Positions 1-11,204 of a stretch of DNA of 64,000 nucleotides are shown here, piece by piece. This stretch comes from Hypoxylon rubiginosum (lineage: Eukaryota; Ascomycota; Sordariomycetes; Xylariales; Hypoxylaceae): assembly GCA_902806565.1 (NCBI GenBank), contig CADCXA010000041.1, positions 682,001 through 746,000 on the forward strand, written 5' to 3'. Each line of letters begins with the position of its first letter. Position 1 is the stretch's first letter. The notes under the pieces are model-generated. The model made no database searches, was not told where the DNA came from, and worked only from the letters and a program-made list of their open reading frames with translations. The translations under genes were made by a program, and so were the position numbers.

Positions 1-1584
1 GCCTTTGCTGGTCATGTCGTCCACAAGGCCATACTCTTCCGCATACTGTAAGTATACATAATCAAGTAATGCTTGAAATTGTCGCTGGGGCTCGTCGTCC
101 AAAGTATCCAAAAACTCGTTCAAGTTGTCTCCTCTAGTGTGGTAGATGAAAAAGTACGGAGCTGAGAGCTTGGTCGGTTCTGTTGAACTAGAAAACCTAT
201 AGTGCTCGAGAAATTTGTCGACCGCAGTGAACAGCTCTTCCGTGGCAAGTTCGATAGTCTCTGCGTTGTGTTCGGGGGTGCTTTGATCATCTGGGTTTTC
301 CTGTTTAAGATCATCACTGTGAGGGTGAGAGCCGTTGTAATATCGATATACTACAAAGCAGACGTCCGGATGTTTGGAGAGGTAGGCCGGAATGTCGTGG
401 ACAGGTAGGTTTCCTACAAGCGCGTCTCTAGACGACGACGCTCCTTCTATCCACTGCGGCATATCGAGATACATTCTCTGGTCGTCACTCTTCGATACAC
501 GGTGTATTATTTGCGACCTGGGTTTTACTGGCACTTCAAGGTCCTTTTTCTTTGCTTGGAGCTCAGATGCGAAATCTCGCAGATTTTTCATAGTTAACGC
601 CGATTCTCCTTCCAGGTTTAGAGCTTTCGAAATCAGTTTAAGTGATAAGAGCAGCGTTGTATCTTGATCGTCGAGCCTATTTATGCCTGTATCATGTATG
701 TTCTGGCTAGAAGTAGAATTACCAGTCGCCGACCCCAGTCTGGGGTTGCGGTTGGTGCCGGTTGCACCTGCCATGGGAAAAACTTCCGGTGGTGAAATCT
801 TTTCAACTGGCCTTTGGGTGCTAGAAGGTCCTGCAGATGTGGAAGGCACTTGGTTCAAATGGTCATACGCCATCTTGTCTTTAAATACCATGGAATCTTG
901 CTCCTGTCGTGCCATCAATAATCTCTTTTTGTTTTGTGGCTCTAGGAGCATCAGTTGCCTCTGATAATCCTCAAGCGCGTGGTTTGTAGCCCCAGCCTCA
1001 GCCCAGCCACCGGAAGCAAGTATTGGCGGTTGCTCTGCTGGTTTCTCCTCCGGTTTCTTGGGTTGAGTCTCTTTGCCGAAATTAGACAAAGCCTTCAAAA
1101 TGCGAATTGCGAATCCACTATCACAGCTTTGATCTTCTGAAATAGTAGTTTGTACGGTTGTCGATAGTTTCTGTCTGGCAAACTTGATCGGTACCCGGTC
1201 TGGTTCAGATACCTCCTGCTTGGTTGGCTGAGGTGGTTCGGTGTTGGTTTCGTTGGACGATGGGTCTGGTGAAGGGGGAAATAGGCGTTCGGGACGATCA
1301 CGGTATTCCCGACGTGCTTGGTAAAGGTGTCTTTGCTCTATTTCCTCCTCGTCGGAAAAGCTATCGTCGTTTGGCTCTGACTCTGTATCGCTATCGCGTT
1401 GATCTCTGTACTCGTTGTATTCACTGTGATCACTGTCTTCTTCACTGGGGCTTACGTGGCCGTCGTCTTGGGGTGGACTGCAGCCGCGCTTGGATAGTGC
1501 AGACGCAACCGATAGCTTCATGCCACTTCCAAGAGGAGAACGTTCTATGCGGGTTGTCTTTTGATACTGTCTGGACGAGAACAT
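1..1584 (-). CDS. AAA family ATPase with DUF7025-type region, N-terminal part (partial)
   Basis: An uninterrupted minus-strand frame runs from an ATG at 1584 off the left edge, giving at least 528 residues; a second in-frame ATG lies at 1521. The first 150 or so residues are acidic, Ser/Pro-rich and probably disordered. Near residue 220 is a charged helical segment (QLMLLEPQNKKRLLMARQEQ) that recurs in many large fungal AAA ATPases. After it comes the conserved stretch before the ATPase core: a YLDMPQWIEG motif, then APYFFIYH and LLDYV. The order matches fungal AAA proteins with a DUF7025 region. The Walker motifs would lie beyond the window, so ATPase activity is inferred. It is transcribed divergently from the DUF7708 gene, sharing a 447-bp intergenic region. 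No intron is needed in the visible part. Codon use and GC are normal for the gene-rich part. Confidence 0.75.
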   Translation of the reverse strand, partial: MFSSRQYQKTTRIERSPLGSGMKLSVASALSKRGCSPPQDDGHVSPSEEDSDHSEYNEYRDQRDSDTESEPNDDSFSDEEEIEQRHLYQARREYRDRPERLFPPSPDPSSNETNTEPPQPTKQEVSEPDRVPIKFARQKLSTTVQTTISEDQSCDSGFAIRILKALSNFGKETQPKKPEEKPAEQPPILASGGWAEAGATNHALEDYQRQLMLLEPQNKKRLLMARQEQDSMVFKDKMAYDHLNQVPSTSAGPSSTQRPVEKISPPEVFPMAGATGTNRNPRLGSATGNSTSSQNIHDTGINRLDDQDTTLLLSLKLISKALNLEGESALTMKNLRDFASELQAKKKDLEVPVKPRSQIIHRVSKSDDQRMYLDMPQWIEGASSSRDALVGNLPVHDIPAYLSKHPDVCFVVYRYYNGSHPHSDDLKQENPDDQSTPEHNAETIELATEELFTAVDKFLEHYRFSSSTEPTKLSAPYFFIYHTRGDNLNEFLDTLDDEPQRQFQALLDYVYLQYAEEYGLVDDMTSKG

Positions 1585-2031
1585 CTGTGGTGCGATGATA
1601 CCGAACGTTGAGGAAGGGTCAGGCGCAAGATGCCGTAACGATGAGGCGGGGGTTGAGGCTTATTTAGATCAACTGACCTGCATATGGCATTCCAAGAGCC
1701 TATTGGCAGGAAATTTATGTATATGGCTAAGACGATAGGTCAGGAGCTGAATGTTGAACAGGAGACAGCCCGTCGCACGTAACGGTAACGCAATCGCATA
1801 TGCAGGCTGTAGGTATTAATCAACTACTGATCGATATATTGAACTGACATCTTAAAAGGGAGCTATTCATGTGGTCATACTTATTAAAATACAGGCGTTA
1901 ATAAAGATTGAAGACAGGTAAGCAGGCAAGAGCAATAACAACAACAGCCCAATCGCTAAGTGCGATTTAACTAGACCAATCACTTGTCGCTATTGACTTT
2001 TCCAGAATAGTAGTTTAGAAATATTGTAACT
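1585..2031. promoter_or_regulatory. Shared intergenic region between divergent AAA-ATPase and DUF7708 genes
   Basis: 447 bp without a convincing gene separates two head-to-head genes. It becomes AT-rich towards the plus-strand gene. No TATA box or named operator could be assigned with confidence. Confidence 0.4.
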
Positions 2032-3780
2032 ATGTCGGAGGCGAGCACGTTTAGTTCGTGGTACACGGGGGAAAATGAAAATGGAAGGTATGGCATAAAC
2101 AGCAGCCAAGTTTGCGATGATATCGAGGCTGACTATTATCCAACTAAGAATCGACGAAGCGCAAAATATTTTCCAAGAAGCCTTAACAGTGTTTTCTTCA
2201 GAATTATCCCAGGACCCAGAGAAGACAAAATGGATCGTTGATTCCGGTCACGGCAATTTCAAATGTGTGCTCGAATGTGTTCTTCAGGCCCGAGACGCCT
2301 ATAAAACACGGAAAGGAGACTCGAAGATGCGCAAAGCGCTAGTGGGACTCTCCGAGAAGGTGTACCTCTACTGTGGAATCATGGACGTTTTAGTTTCCCA
2401 CCATCCAGAGTATGTTGCTCTGGTTTACGGTGCCATGAAGTTCCTCCTCGTTGTAAGTGCTCATTGCCGACCCAGTTGAGCTTCATTAGGCAGCTAACTT
2501 TAGGTCGCTAGGGGGTTCATAATCATCAGAATCTCCTTGCTCAGCTCTGTGCTGGGCTGAGCGATATTGCGAATATCCTCCCGCGCGCGGAACTCATATT
2601 GCAATTATATCCTACGGAGAAAATTAAACATATTGTTGTAGAGATGTATGCGAATATTCTCAGATTTCTCTTGCGAGCACTTCGCTGGTACCGGGAAAGC
2701 AAACTGAAACACATGCTTCATTCTATCACAAGACCTACAGAACTCCGATATAACGACCTCCTAGCAACCATATCTTCGCTGTCTCGGGGCATGACCGAAA
2801 CTGCCTGGGCTAGTAGTCATGCTGAACAGCGAGATATGCATACCGCCATCATCCAGCAGACCCATGAGCAGAAACGAATACAGGTGATCCTAGAGAATTT
2901 AGCGACAGAACTCTCAGGCTTGAAGGCTAGCGTTGCTGATCAAGCTCTGAAGGCCACAGCACTGATCGAGCTGCGCCAGCAGATGTCTGAAGTTCAGCTT
3001 GGTCAGCTTATTACCCATATAGCCGTTGTCACTCTTCCTGATCCCATCAAAGCTTTCCGAGCCTCGCTTTCTATAACCAAGCGTCAGGCGAAATCCTTAG
3101 ACGGGCCACAGTTCTGGCTTGAACCGAAAATTCAACAGTGGAATCGATGTAGCAAATCATCACTTGTAATGATCAACGGAACTAGGAAGGTACGACACCA
3201 TCTCCAATATTTTTGCGCCAAATCGATTGCTCTCCTCCTGGAAACGGAAATTCCGGTTATTTGGGGGTTGAGGGCTCTTGTTGATAATGGGAAAACTTCG
3301 AATCAAGTATCTACAGTTGACCTGCTCAAGTATTTGATTTCTCAGGCCATTCGCACCAACAAGACCATTCATAGCGATGCGGCCCTGGCCCCGCGTATTG
3401 GCGCATATATCGGAGCGAAGACAGAGGAGGAGTGGATCACCGTTCTGCTCTCAGTGCTTCAAGGCATCCCGCTGCTCTACATCATTCTTGATCTGGAGGT
3501 TCTGAGCCGGTCTTTGCAGGGACCGGCACAAGATTTCTGGCCCGGGGCATTCCTGCGGATGTTTTCGGAGCTCTCGCGACGCGGCACCGGGACAGTACTT
3601 AGGGTGGCGCTGGTGAGCTACGGATCGCTGCCCCAGAAGTCACTGAGCAGGGAGTGTAAAGATTTTATGATTAACGTTGGAAATACATACCAAGCGCAAT
3701 CCCAACTGCGAGACAGAGTGTCCGTCACCGAACACCTCCTGATGTTGGTGATACACAATCATTCGACCTCAAGGCAGTAA
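2032..3780 (+). CDS. DUF7708-domain protein (fungal NLR-like N-terminal domain), three exons
   Basis: Exons are 2032-2087, 2149-2452 and 2512-3780, giving 542 residues. The second intron is clear (GTAAGT donor, GCTAAC branch, TAG acceptor) and joins KFLLV to GVHNHQNLL, as in the family. The first intron (GTATGG...CTAAG, CTGAC branch) is less certain. Residues about 20-240 match DUF7708: a helical domain with HHPEYVALVYGAMKFLLV and LQLYPTEKIK, then an alpha-helical stretch. The C-terminal half has FWLEPKIQQW, IPVIWGLRAL and LLYIILDLEVL, the last resembling a Walker B strand, but there is no GxxxxGKS Walker A. DUF7708 occurs at the N terminus of fungal STAND/NACHT proteins and in shorter proteins like this one; a role in self/non-self recognition is inference. 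The tail after about 3700 may be out of frame (see findings). Confidence 0.8.
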
Positions 3781-4333
3781 CTGGTAATCAACGAATTCAG
3801 GGTACTCTGAAACGGTCCGCTCGGCGGCGACGACATCAATAAAGCTACTAGTTATCTAGGTACGGAATCGCCGAGTTTCAAGGGCTACCTACTGTCAAAG
3901 ACTTGGGGTACTGGGACACCGTAGCCGCTCTTGTTTCTTACCAGAGTCTCCGTCAGATCCCGCCCGGTCATGTAACTACCGTATCCCTGGACTTCTATCA
4001 GCAACTATGTCAGTCTCTGCTCGTATCGGAAGAAAGAAGTTGGATTTATTCATTCTTTTGAGACCAGACCACCTGGTCTTAGATCTCAGTGGAAATATGG
4101 CAGCGCAAGGTTATAAGTACCTAGAGACTAGAAACCTAGGTAAATAGACGTGAATACTAATTTGGTAATTGTGGGAGTATTTGGAAATCTAGAAGAAAGC
4201 TGACCCCCTTTTTGCTCACTGGTCTATTAATGCACGGCTGAAGCGATGAACCTTCTAACTCTGGTGACACCTAACCTCTGAAATCATTCTCATGTGAAGT
4301 TTGATATTCGTGACATAGACATATGTACCTAAA
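3781..4333. other. Intergenic region, convergent 3' ends
   Basis: About 550 bp between the ends of the DUF7708 gene and the minus-strand p34 gene. Positions 3781-3842 are open in the frame that would give the DUF7708 protein a basic tail (RSARRRRHQ then stop). Nothing else recognisable. Confidence 0.5.
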
Positions 4334-5514
4334 TTACAGCTCTTTCATCACCTCAGCCACGGCCTTCGCGGCGACTCGCTTCCGTTTATCCTCAGGTAAG
4401 CCGGCACTCGTGTCGCGCACCGCCTGGAGCTTAACCATCATACGCTCTATCTTCCGGATCTCGCCGTCTGCTTCCTCCCCGTCATCCTTCCCGGGCGCCT
4501 GCTTGCTCGGCTCCCCGTTCAGGAAATCCTCTTCGTTCTCTTGGCCGGCATTCCAGATCGCCTGTTTCAGGCCAGCGAAGTCCTCCCGGTCGAAGCCGAA
4601 GTCTAGGCTCTCCGGCTCCGGTTCGGGCCTTTTGCCGTTCTCGTCGGCGTCTTTCCCGATGCCTAGCTCGGCCTCGAAATCCTCGATGTCGGACCCGAAG
4701 TCGCCGGCGGATGCTTGAGACCAGTCATTCGACTCTAGTGCCTCGAGAGCTCGGGGAACGCCGGTCTTCTCTGTATAGCGTGTGAGTTTCTTCACATCAC
4801 TTTCCGTATGGAGGGATACGAATTGCCTCGAACATACCACCGAATTCATTACGTCCTTCTACAGATTGGTTGCGGATCTGGACGAACTCGAGTCCCCATT
4901 CCGCACAGCAATCTTCCCATTCATCGACGTCGTTGACCTCTCCGACGCCTAAGCATAGCCCCACCCCGTCCCAGGACCAACCGCCGAGTCCATCCTTGAC
5001 GACCTTGCCGACATTTTGGATGAGCTCGCGCGCGGCCTTGCCCTGGTCGGACTGTGGCTGGACGGGCAGCGCGAAGACTACTACGAGACCACCGAGGACT
5101 TCAAGCACCTCCTTGGCTTCCGGGGACAGGAAAGAGCCCGCCCATTCTGATGGCGATGATATAAGGTCTAGCCATATGGGAACTTCGGCTGTGTAGTAAG
5201 CTGTCTTTATAGAGAGGTTGTGTGATGAGCCGGCTAGTGAGGTTGATGTTTGTTCCGGATGGCTGCCGGTAAGATCTGGTTATTGGGTTAGCATCCGTGA
5301 TGACGATAAGCCATATATATGAATTAATAGGGGCTAGTAAGCCCGGCGATAAGTTTTGACGTGTTGAAACGGGGCACGGGGCACGGGGTCTGCGGTCTGT
5401 GGCGGTACAAATGATATTGAAAATTTAGGTATTACCCTTGATAACTCTGGTTAAATGCTGCGTCGAGTCTGTCAAAGACACGGCTAATATACGACGAGGA
5501 TTTGAAATATCCAT
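4334..5514 (-). CDS. Alpha/gamma-adaptin-binding protein p34 (AAGAB/Irc6-like)
   Basis: Three exons read 5514-5436, 5275-4838 and 4770-4334, giving 317 residues. Both introns are GT-AG (160 and 67 nt) and the phases add up. The N terminus (MDISNPRRILAVSL) begins a degenerate small-GTPase-like fold that continues through the IWLDLISS and LGGLVVVFALPVQ strands to EWGLEFVQIR and TGVPRALEALESNDW, the last being highly typical of the family. An acidic linker follows, then the C-terminal p34 helices (FDREDFAGLKQAIW, ERMMVKLQAVRD). Known relatives (human AAGAB, yeast Irc6) bind clathrin-adaptor subunits and act in AP-1/AP-2 assembly and vesicle traffic in the cytosol. The start at 5514 is chosen because the conserved N terminus begins there. 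It is divergent from the cupin gene. Confidence 0.9.
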
Positions 5515-5797
5515 ATCGTGCGAGGTGATACGATGAGATATTGACGATGGGTGTTTTGGTTGGTTGTATGTTTTAATGGGTTTAATGGACGGGTGACGGC
5601 CCTGATGGGTGGGTGAATGGAGGGGCATTTGGGGCCGAACGCTAACCCCGCCATGCTATCATACCTGACTAAGCCACTTTGTTTGCACTTACCCGGTACC
5701 TATCAAGTTCTGAGATGGCATATAAAGGTATCAGGTCGAGCAGCTTCTTTTCGTTCTTTTCGTCTATTGCCTTTCCACTCTTCAAGCTTTTACAACC
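5515..5797. promoter_or_regulatory. Bidirectional promoter between p34 and cupin genes, with TATA box
   Basis: A TATAAAGG element at 5721-5728 lies about 70 bp upstream of the cupin ATG. It is followed by a long pyrimidine-rich stretch (about 5744-5790), the usual layout of a strongly expressed filamentous-fungal promoter. The p34 side shows no clear TATA box. Confidence 0.5.
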
Positions 5798-6202
5798 ATG
5801 TCTCACCCTGATCCGTCTCAGCCGGTCCACCTGACCAAGGCTTCAGCAATTAAAGAATCTGGAGGCCAGACCGAGGGCATGATCCGGTCCAACGCAATCG
5901 TCGATAAATGCGATGGCATATGCGCCACCAGCATGCTCGCAAAGCCGCACACGGCCTCGGCTGTCCACCACCACGGAGAACAGGACACGATAGTTTATGC
6001 CGTGAAGGGTAGGGGAACTATCATTAGTGAAGGCGGATCTAAGATAGTAGATCTAGAACCGGGAGATTACGCACTCATCCCCGCATTCATGGAGCACCAA
6101 GAGGTCAATAACGGAGACGAGGACGTAGTCTGGACCATAGTGAGGAGCGGGAGGATCCCCGAGGTTTTCAATCTTACCGACTGGAATGGAAAACCTACCT
6201 AG
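5798..6202 (+). CDS. Small single-domain cupin protein
   Basis: This intronless frame encodes 134 residues, the usual size of a one-domain cupin. The start has a good context (acaaccATG). Cupin motif 1 is visible at residues 50-73 (metal ligands among H57, H58, H59 and the following acidic residue, ending GRG). Motif 2 is at about 88-104 (PGDYALIP...H100...N). The fold should be a small beta-barrel binding a divalent metal; no signal peptide is visible, so it is probably cytosolic. The substrate cannot be read from the sequence: fungal proteins of this shape are usually annotated only as cupin_2, possibly sugar- or aromatic-related. It shares a promoter region with the p34 gene and ends tail-to-tail with coactosin, 226 bp away. 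Confidence 0.85.
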   Translation: MSHPDPSQPVHLTKASAIKESGGQTEGMIRSNAIVDKCDGICATSMLAKPHTASAVHHHGEQDTIVYAVKGRGTIISEGGSKIVDLEPGDYALIPAFMEHQEVNNGDEDVVWTIVRSGRIPEVFNLTDWNGKPT

Positions 6203-6428
6203 GTACCGAGGAGGAAGAACCTTAGGTCTCCTCTATCGCTGCATGTGTAAAGACTACCGGCAGGACAATTCAGCAAGATCCCATTCCTCTATAAACACTG
6301 ATCTTCTGTATATATGCGATTGGTATATACGGTACTCCAGACAGCATACCACGCCACATCGTCTACCCCCTCTATATGTTCAATATCGCATGCGTCGCCG
6401 CCTCTTTATTGCCATGGTATATATATAA

Positions 6429-6869
6429 TCAGCCACGCCCGCCGTTGTAGTCGGCGCCACCTGCCCTCCGAAGTCTGGCCACGATATCCTTCTCGTCGAG
6501 GTCGCCGCGATCCCGCGCGTCGACCGAAATACTATGGTGCCCTAAAACTCTCTTGACGTTTCCGCTTTCGATGGACACGCGCGCCTTGCGCATGACCTTG
6601 GTACCTTCGCCGATCCAGACGACGAGCACGAACTTGATCCGTTTGCTCTCCGTGTCGTTGGCGTACTCGATCCGCACGTACGCGTATTGCGCCTGGGAGT
6701 CGTCTAGCTTCGTCGCCAGCTCCGTCAAACCCCCGCTTCCTGTCCCCGTAAGGGTCAGCTTGTCACCCACTGCGCCCGCATACGATAGAAGAAGCCAGTT
6801 CGTCGCGTCCTTGTCCGAGCGCACGGCGTCGTAAGCTGCGAGGACGTCGGGGGAATCGACGCCGGACAT
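6429..6869 (-). CDS. Coactosin-like actin-binding protein (ADF-H domain)
   Basis: One uninterrupted frame of 146 residues, the normal length for coactosin. It begins MSGVDSPDVLAAYDAVRSDK and keeps NWLLLSYAG, a central YVRIEYANDTESKR strand and FVLVVWIGEG. The C-terminal helix region contains the stretch from VMRKARVSIESGNVKRVLG to DLDEKDIVARL. This is the single actin-depolymerising-factor-homology fold of coactosin, which binds F-actin in the cytosol and protects filaments from capping. Many fungal orthologues have an intron near the start; none is needed here. It is a housekeeping gene and anchors this flank as normal euchromatic sequence. Confidence 0.93.
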   Translation of the reverse strand: MSGVDSPDVLAAYDAVRSDKDATNWLLLSYAGAVGDKLTLTGTGSGGLTELATKLDDSQAQYAYVRIEYANDTESKRIKFVLVVWIGEGTKVMRKARVSIESGNVKRVLGHHSISVDARDRGDLDEKDIVARLRRAGGADYNGGRG

Positions 6870-7296
6870 ATTGAGAAGGATAGGGACCCTTCGGGGGTTA
6901 TTTAGGTGAATGCGTCGATGCGTCGGCGCGTCGGTGCGGCAGAAGGCGGGTATCAGTCACTATAACATATGGGCTGAAAAAAAAAAGCAAATTATGGGTT
7001 TCGTTGCCAATCTCGAGTATCCCGCTCGAAATTTGTTCTGGAAACTCTCTCTTCGCAAAATAAGTTCTAGGCCTTTTTGAGCACTTCCGTCTCAAGTAGC
7101 ATGAATCTTGGGGCCGTCGACGGTCCGTCAAGTCTGCTAACAGCTGTACTTCCACTTTTGAATTACCCCTTTTATTTTGCCAAGACCCTCACTTGTCTGA
7201 CTAAAGGACATACGTTCTGGCAATTACCTGGATATAATAGAAGTACACCTTGTCAGAACGGCTTAGGTTTTCTCCGAGCTATCTTATGCAAGCTAA
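6870..7296. other. Intergenic region upstream of coactosin
   Basis: About 430 bp with a short A-run near 6976. It holds the coactosin promoter and the 3' flank of the rhamnosidase. No gene or clear motif seen. Confidence 0.4.
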
Positions 7297-10054
7297 CTAA
7301 TCTATACCTAGCCGAAATTCAGCATCGGAGAATTCGTGAGTTCCGCTGCCAACTCGTTGGGACTGTCCGCCTCCAGGTAACGTCACGTCTGCATATACGT
7401 TAGGTGGGACGTCTAAAAGTAAATGGAAACCAGTCTCATCCACCTCCCATTGCGTCGAGATCTTCCCGTAGGGACTCAGGTAGCTGGCCTTTGCCCAAGT
7501 GATATTACCACCAGGTATCACATTTACTCTTACGGTTTTCCATCCCGGGTCAACTGGTGCCAGACCGCCTACTACCTGGTAAATCCAATTCGCTACCGAC
7601 CCGACGGCGTAGTGGTTGAACGATGTCATTTCGCCAGGATTCAACGAGCCGTCCGGAAGGAGGCTATCCCAACGCTCCCACGTTGTAGTCGCGCCCATCT
7701 TGACTTGGTAAAGCCAGGAGGGGACAGTGGTCTGCAGCAGCATCCGGTAGAATGTGTCGGTCATGTTATGCTTGGTTAGAGCAAGGCCAAGCAGATGAGT
7801 CCCTGCGAATCCCGTTCCTACAAGATAGTCATTGGCCACGACGATTTTCTGCAGTCTGCTAGCAGCCGCCGTAGCTTGCTCGTCGTCCTCGAAAAGGTCG
7901 AAATATAGCGGCAATGCTAGCCCTGTCTGCGTTTCGTTGGCAACAATGCCATCCGAGCTCATCCAAGCTTCTCGGAAAGCTACCTTCAGATCCGCCGCCG
8001 ATTCTTCGTAACGAGATTTGTCTTCCTCGAGGCCGAGCTCTGATGCCATTTGTGCGACTAACCCAGTCACATAGACGAGATACGCGTCAGCAACGTACGA
8101 TGAGCTTGTCGTTGCTCTGCCCGCATCGTCCGGAGGCGCAAGCGGATCAAGCCAGTCGCCCAGTTGAAAAGTTGATTGGTTCCACAGACCAACCGTGCTT
8201 CTTGGAATGCCACTATCTAACCATGCTTTCGCTCCGGTGTACTGAGCTCGTAGTGCCTCCAGATCTGCGGAAGAGCGGTATGTGTTCCAAGGGTTTACGA
8301 CGATTGCATCGCCCCAAATTGCAGTCGGCGCCACGGGTCCTGCTGCGGGAACTGATGGAATAACCAATGGGGGTGCACCTACAATGAGATGAGCGAATTA
8401 GTCGGGTTCGCTTGATATTAGCAGTTCTGTTCTGTGGTGGTTTACTGACCTTCTACTTGCTCCGATTGGAAATCCTTTAGCCAACCTCTCCAGAAGCCAG
8501 AGGTGTCGTACAGAAAATTGGCAGTCGGCGAGAATGCATGACTGTCTCCTGTCCACCCAAGTCTCTCGTCTCTTTGCGGGCAATCTGTTGGTACGCTCAT
8601 GAAGTTCCCCTTCATACTCCACTGCACGTTCTTGTGTAGCTTGTTTATCAATGGATCAGAGCACTCGAAAGATCCCGTCTTCTCCATGTCTGAGTGTACG
8701 ACAATCGCGGTAATGGCATTCTCATCTAATGGCGTATCATCGGTGGGCCAACCATCTACCGTAACGTATCTAAATCCATGGTATGTAAAAGTTGGTTCCC
8801 AAATCTGAACTCCTTTGCCAGAGAGGGTGAAAAGGTCGGTCTGACTAGCATTTCTCAGAGGACGTGTTGCAATCTCACCATTTTCGAGAACTTGGGCTTA
8901 TTAGTATGCCTATTATCGAAGTGTCATTTAAGAATCGGACAATGCTTACCTTCAGCATGCACCAATTTGATGGTACTTCCCTCCGGTCCGGCTACGCGCA
9001 GCCGAAGCCATCCCACCAGATTCTGGCCAAAATCAAGGATCGTCTTTCCAGTGGGGCTTGTGAGGACTTGTTGCAATTTGACTTCTTCGATACGGCGGAT
9101 CGGGGGACCGTCTGGAGCGGCTAACTGGTCGTACGGTGATTTGAGTTCCTTTACACCTATCCACTCTGCCGTATCTGACGCTTGAAACCCAGTGGATGAC
9201 CACCCAGTCTGTTCGAGTCTCGAGTCATATACTTCGCCGTTATAAAGCTCGGAAGTGATTATTGCTCCTGTACTAGCCTGCCAGGTCTGGTCTGTTCGAA
9301 CAACAACTTGTGTCCCATCTGTTAAGGTGACAACTAACAGAGCCATGGTGCCCGGGGTATCGCCCCAGAGATTACGATTGCCAGCTCCATATCCAAGACG
9401 TCCCGCGTACCATCCTTCGCCGACATGAATTCCGAAGGCGTTTTCCCCGGCAAGGAGCAGATGAGTCACGTCATAGGTGTCATAGACAAGGCGATGGTTG
9501 TAGGACTGCCAACCGGGAGCGAGCACGCCGGTGCCAACAGTCTCGCCGTTTATAGAGGCCTGGTATAAGCCATAGGCGGTAATATATAACCGTGCTTTCT
9601 CTATGCCACCGGCTACTGAGAATTCTTTGCGGAAGAGTAGTGGCTGATGCGGGAGATCCTTCTCAGTTTCTTTATCTGCGCCTATCATTAGAGCACCCGA
9701 CCAGTCGTCCTTGGTTAAGAGGCCAGTCTCGACATTGACAGGATCGGACCAAGGAGTATCGGGTTGGTCATCTTCACCATAGGCTCTCACTCGAATTGTT
9801 GCAGATTCGGCAGACGTTAAGGAGACTGTCGGCCACGGCACGAGAAGAGAGTTTGAGGAATTGGCATGGAATAAATCAACTTGCAATGGATCGTCTTGAT
9901 TCTCTCCCTGCCGGGCTACCTCGACGCTGTATCCACTTTGTGACCAGCTGGAGACATTGCCCTCGTATCGCCATGATATGCGCGGGCTTGTCTCTCCGAT
10001 GCCCAGTGCTATTCGATGATGCTCAAACGACACCTGTGAGATCGTCACCGCCAT
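7297..10054 (-). CDS. GH78 alpha-L-rhamnosidase
   Basis: Exons read 10054-8950, 8896-8450 and 8378-7297, separated by introns of 53 and 71 nt; the protein is 877 residues, typical for fungal GH78. The N-terminal beta-sandwich domains include ETSPRISWR, a GLYQASINGETVG carbohydrate-binding-like segment and HVGEGWYAGRLG. The (alpha/alpha)6 catalytic core contains CPQRDERLGWTGD at about residue 474, the signature with the catalytic acidic residues. Later come TTTWERWDSLLPDGS and SFNHYAVGSVANW, also conserved. A C-terminal beta-domain completes the enzyme. It releases terminal L-rhamnose from pectin (rhamnogalacturonan), flavonoid glycosides or saponins. No signal peptide is visible at the chosen start, so it may be intracellular or secreted unconventionally. 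Its promoter carries CreA-like sites, consistent with carbon repression (inference). Confidence 0.93.
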
Positions 10055-11204
10055 GCCGGAAGTTAGCCGTTGGGACTGGCGTGTAATAAACGTGGCTTGA
10101 CCCGGGTATCGCTAAAGATGTTTAAGCACAACCTGGCTAAAGTGCATGTATCATGGCAATGCTGATAGCGCCTCTAATGGTTTGGATCTTCATATCCAAC
10201 ATAGGTACAAGTATCAAGGCGGCACCAGTTAAGTCCCAGAGACCTAACTTCAGTTCCGGGTTAACACCTAGCCAATCAACCAGGTAAAAGGGCCGGCTAT
10301 ATTAACACCATCGAGGCACTCGCGGCAGCCGGTGAGACCTCGGCGTCTTGATTTTCATTTTACCCAACCCCTCTCGTCTGGATCGGACGATGATACCGTG
10401 CCGGTGCGTCTAGACCCCGAATCTGGGGTCCCCGCAAAGATCTGCATCGAGCCGTGGAGATAATAACCGGGGGCCATCTAGCACGTGGGCTGGTTGCGCG
10501 ACGATATTGTACCGAATCCGCGTATAGGCCATGCCAGCGTGTATGTCATCGAGATCATCTTACTTAGTACTCGTTTTACTCCCAACCAAAGGCGTCCCCA
10601 CCAAATGCCAACGACGCTTCTATCAACAGTCCGAGGTAGTCCCATGGTGCCGAGCATGTTGCACTGAGACATCATCGACCGAGACTGTTCCGTAGCGCGC
10701 AATAATGACGTTCACTGCTGGTGCTTTAATGGGGGTAGACGAGTAGAAGGGTAGTCACAGCATAACCCGACCGTGAGCTGTAGAATTGCACCCGCGTACG
10801 CGGCTTGCTTGGACGTCAGGCGTCGGCCGGACCGCTTCGATATCCACGCGGTCTTGGCATAATAAATAGTTTAAGCTTGGGTACTAGGGAAATGGATGCC
10901 GACCAGCCTTGCCGATATATAGCGTGCCGGAGGTGGTTGAAGCGAGATCGGATCAGGGGTACAATAACGTCTCTACACTAGACCGTCGCCGTCTCTACTC
11001 GTCTAGAAGGAATCTTACTTCTCAATGGTTAATAATCTAGTCCACTATTTAAACTGAGATTCTATGGAGCGGGCTACAGAATGATGAATAAACTTGGCTC
11101 TTCCCTATCAGGTATCTATGTAGATGCCAGCTTTGTAGATTATGTTTCCTTGAGGGTAGCAGCAAAATAACAACATATGTAGAACTCAGCACCCACGTAC
11201 TTCA
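10055..11204. other. 1.15-kb intergenic region upstream of the rhamnosidase
   Basis: No supportable gene. It should contain the rhamnosidase promoter at its left and the GMC 3' end at its right. The short open frames here have no recognisable protein features. Confidence 0.5.
10412..10435. promoter_or_regulatory. Pair of CreA-like SYGGRG sites in the rhamnosidase promoter
   Basis: About 370 bp upstream of the rhamnosidase ATG, CTGGGG (10423-10428) sits beside CCCCGC (10430-10435, GCGGGG on the other strand). Both fit the CreA/Cre1 consensus SYGGRG, in opposite orientations. A GACCCC...GGGGTC inverted repeat overlaps them. Function is inferred from the motif only. Confidence 0.35.

Noticed and set aside
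7297..10054. Rhamnosidase as three separate genes
   Set aside because: The pieces join through two GT-AG introns in correct phase to one full-length GH78 protein.
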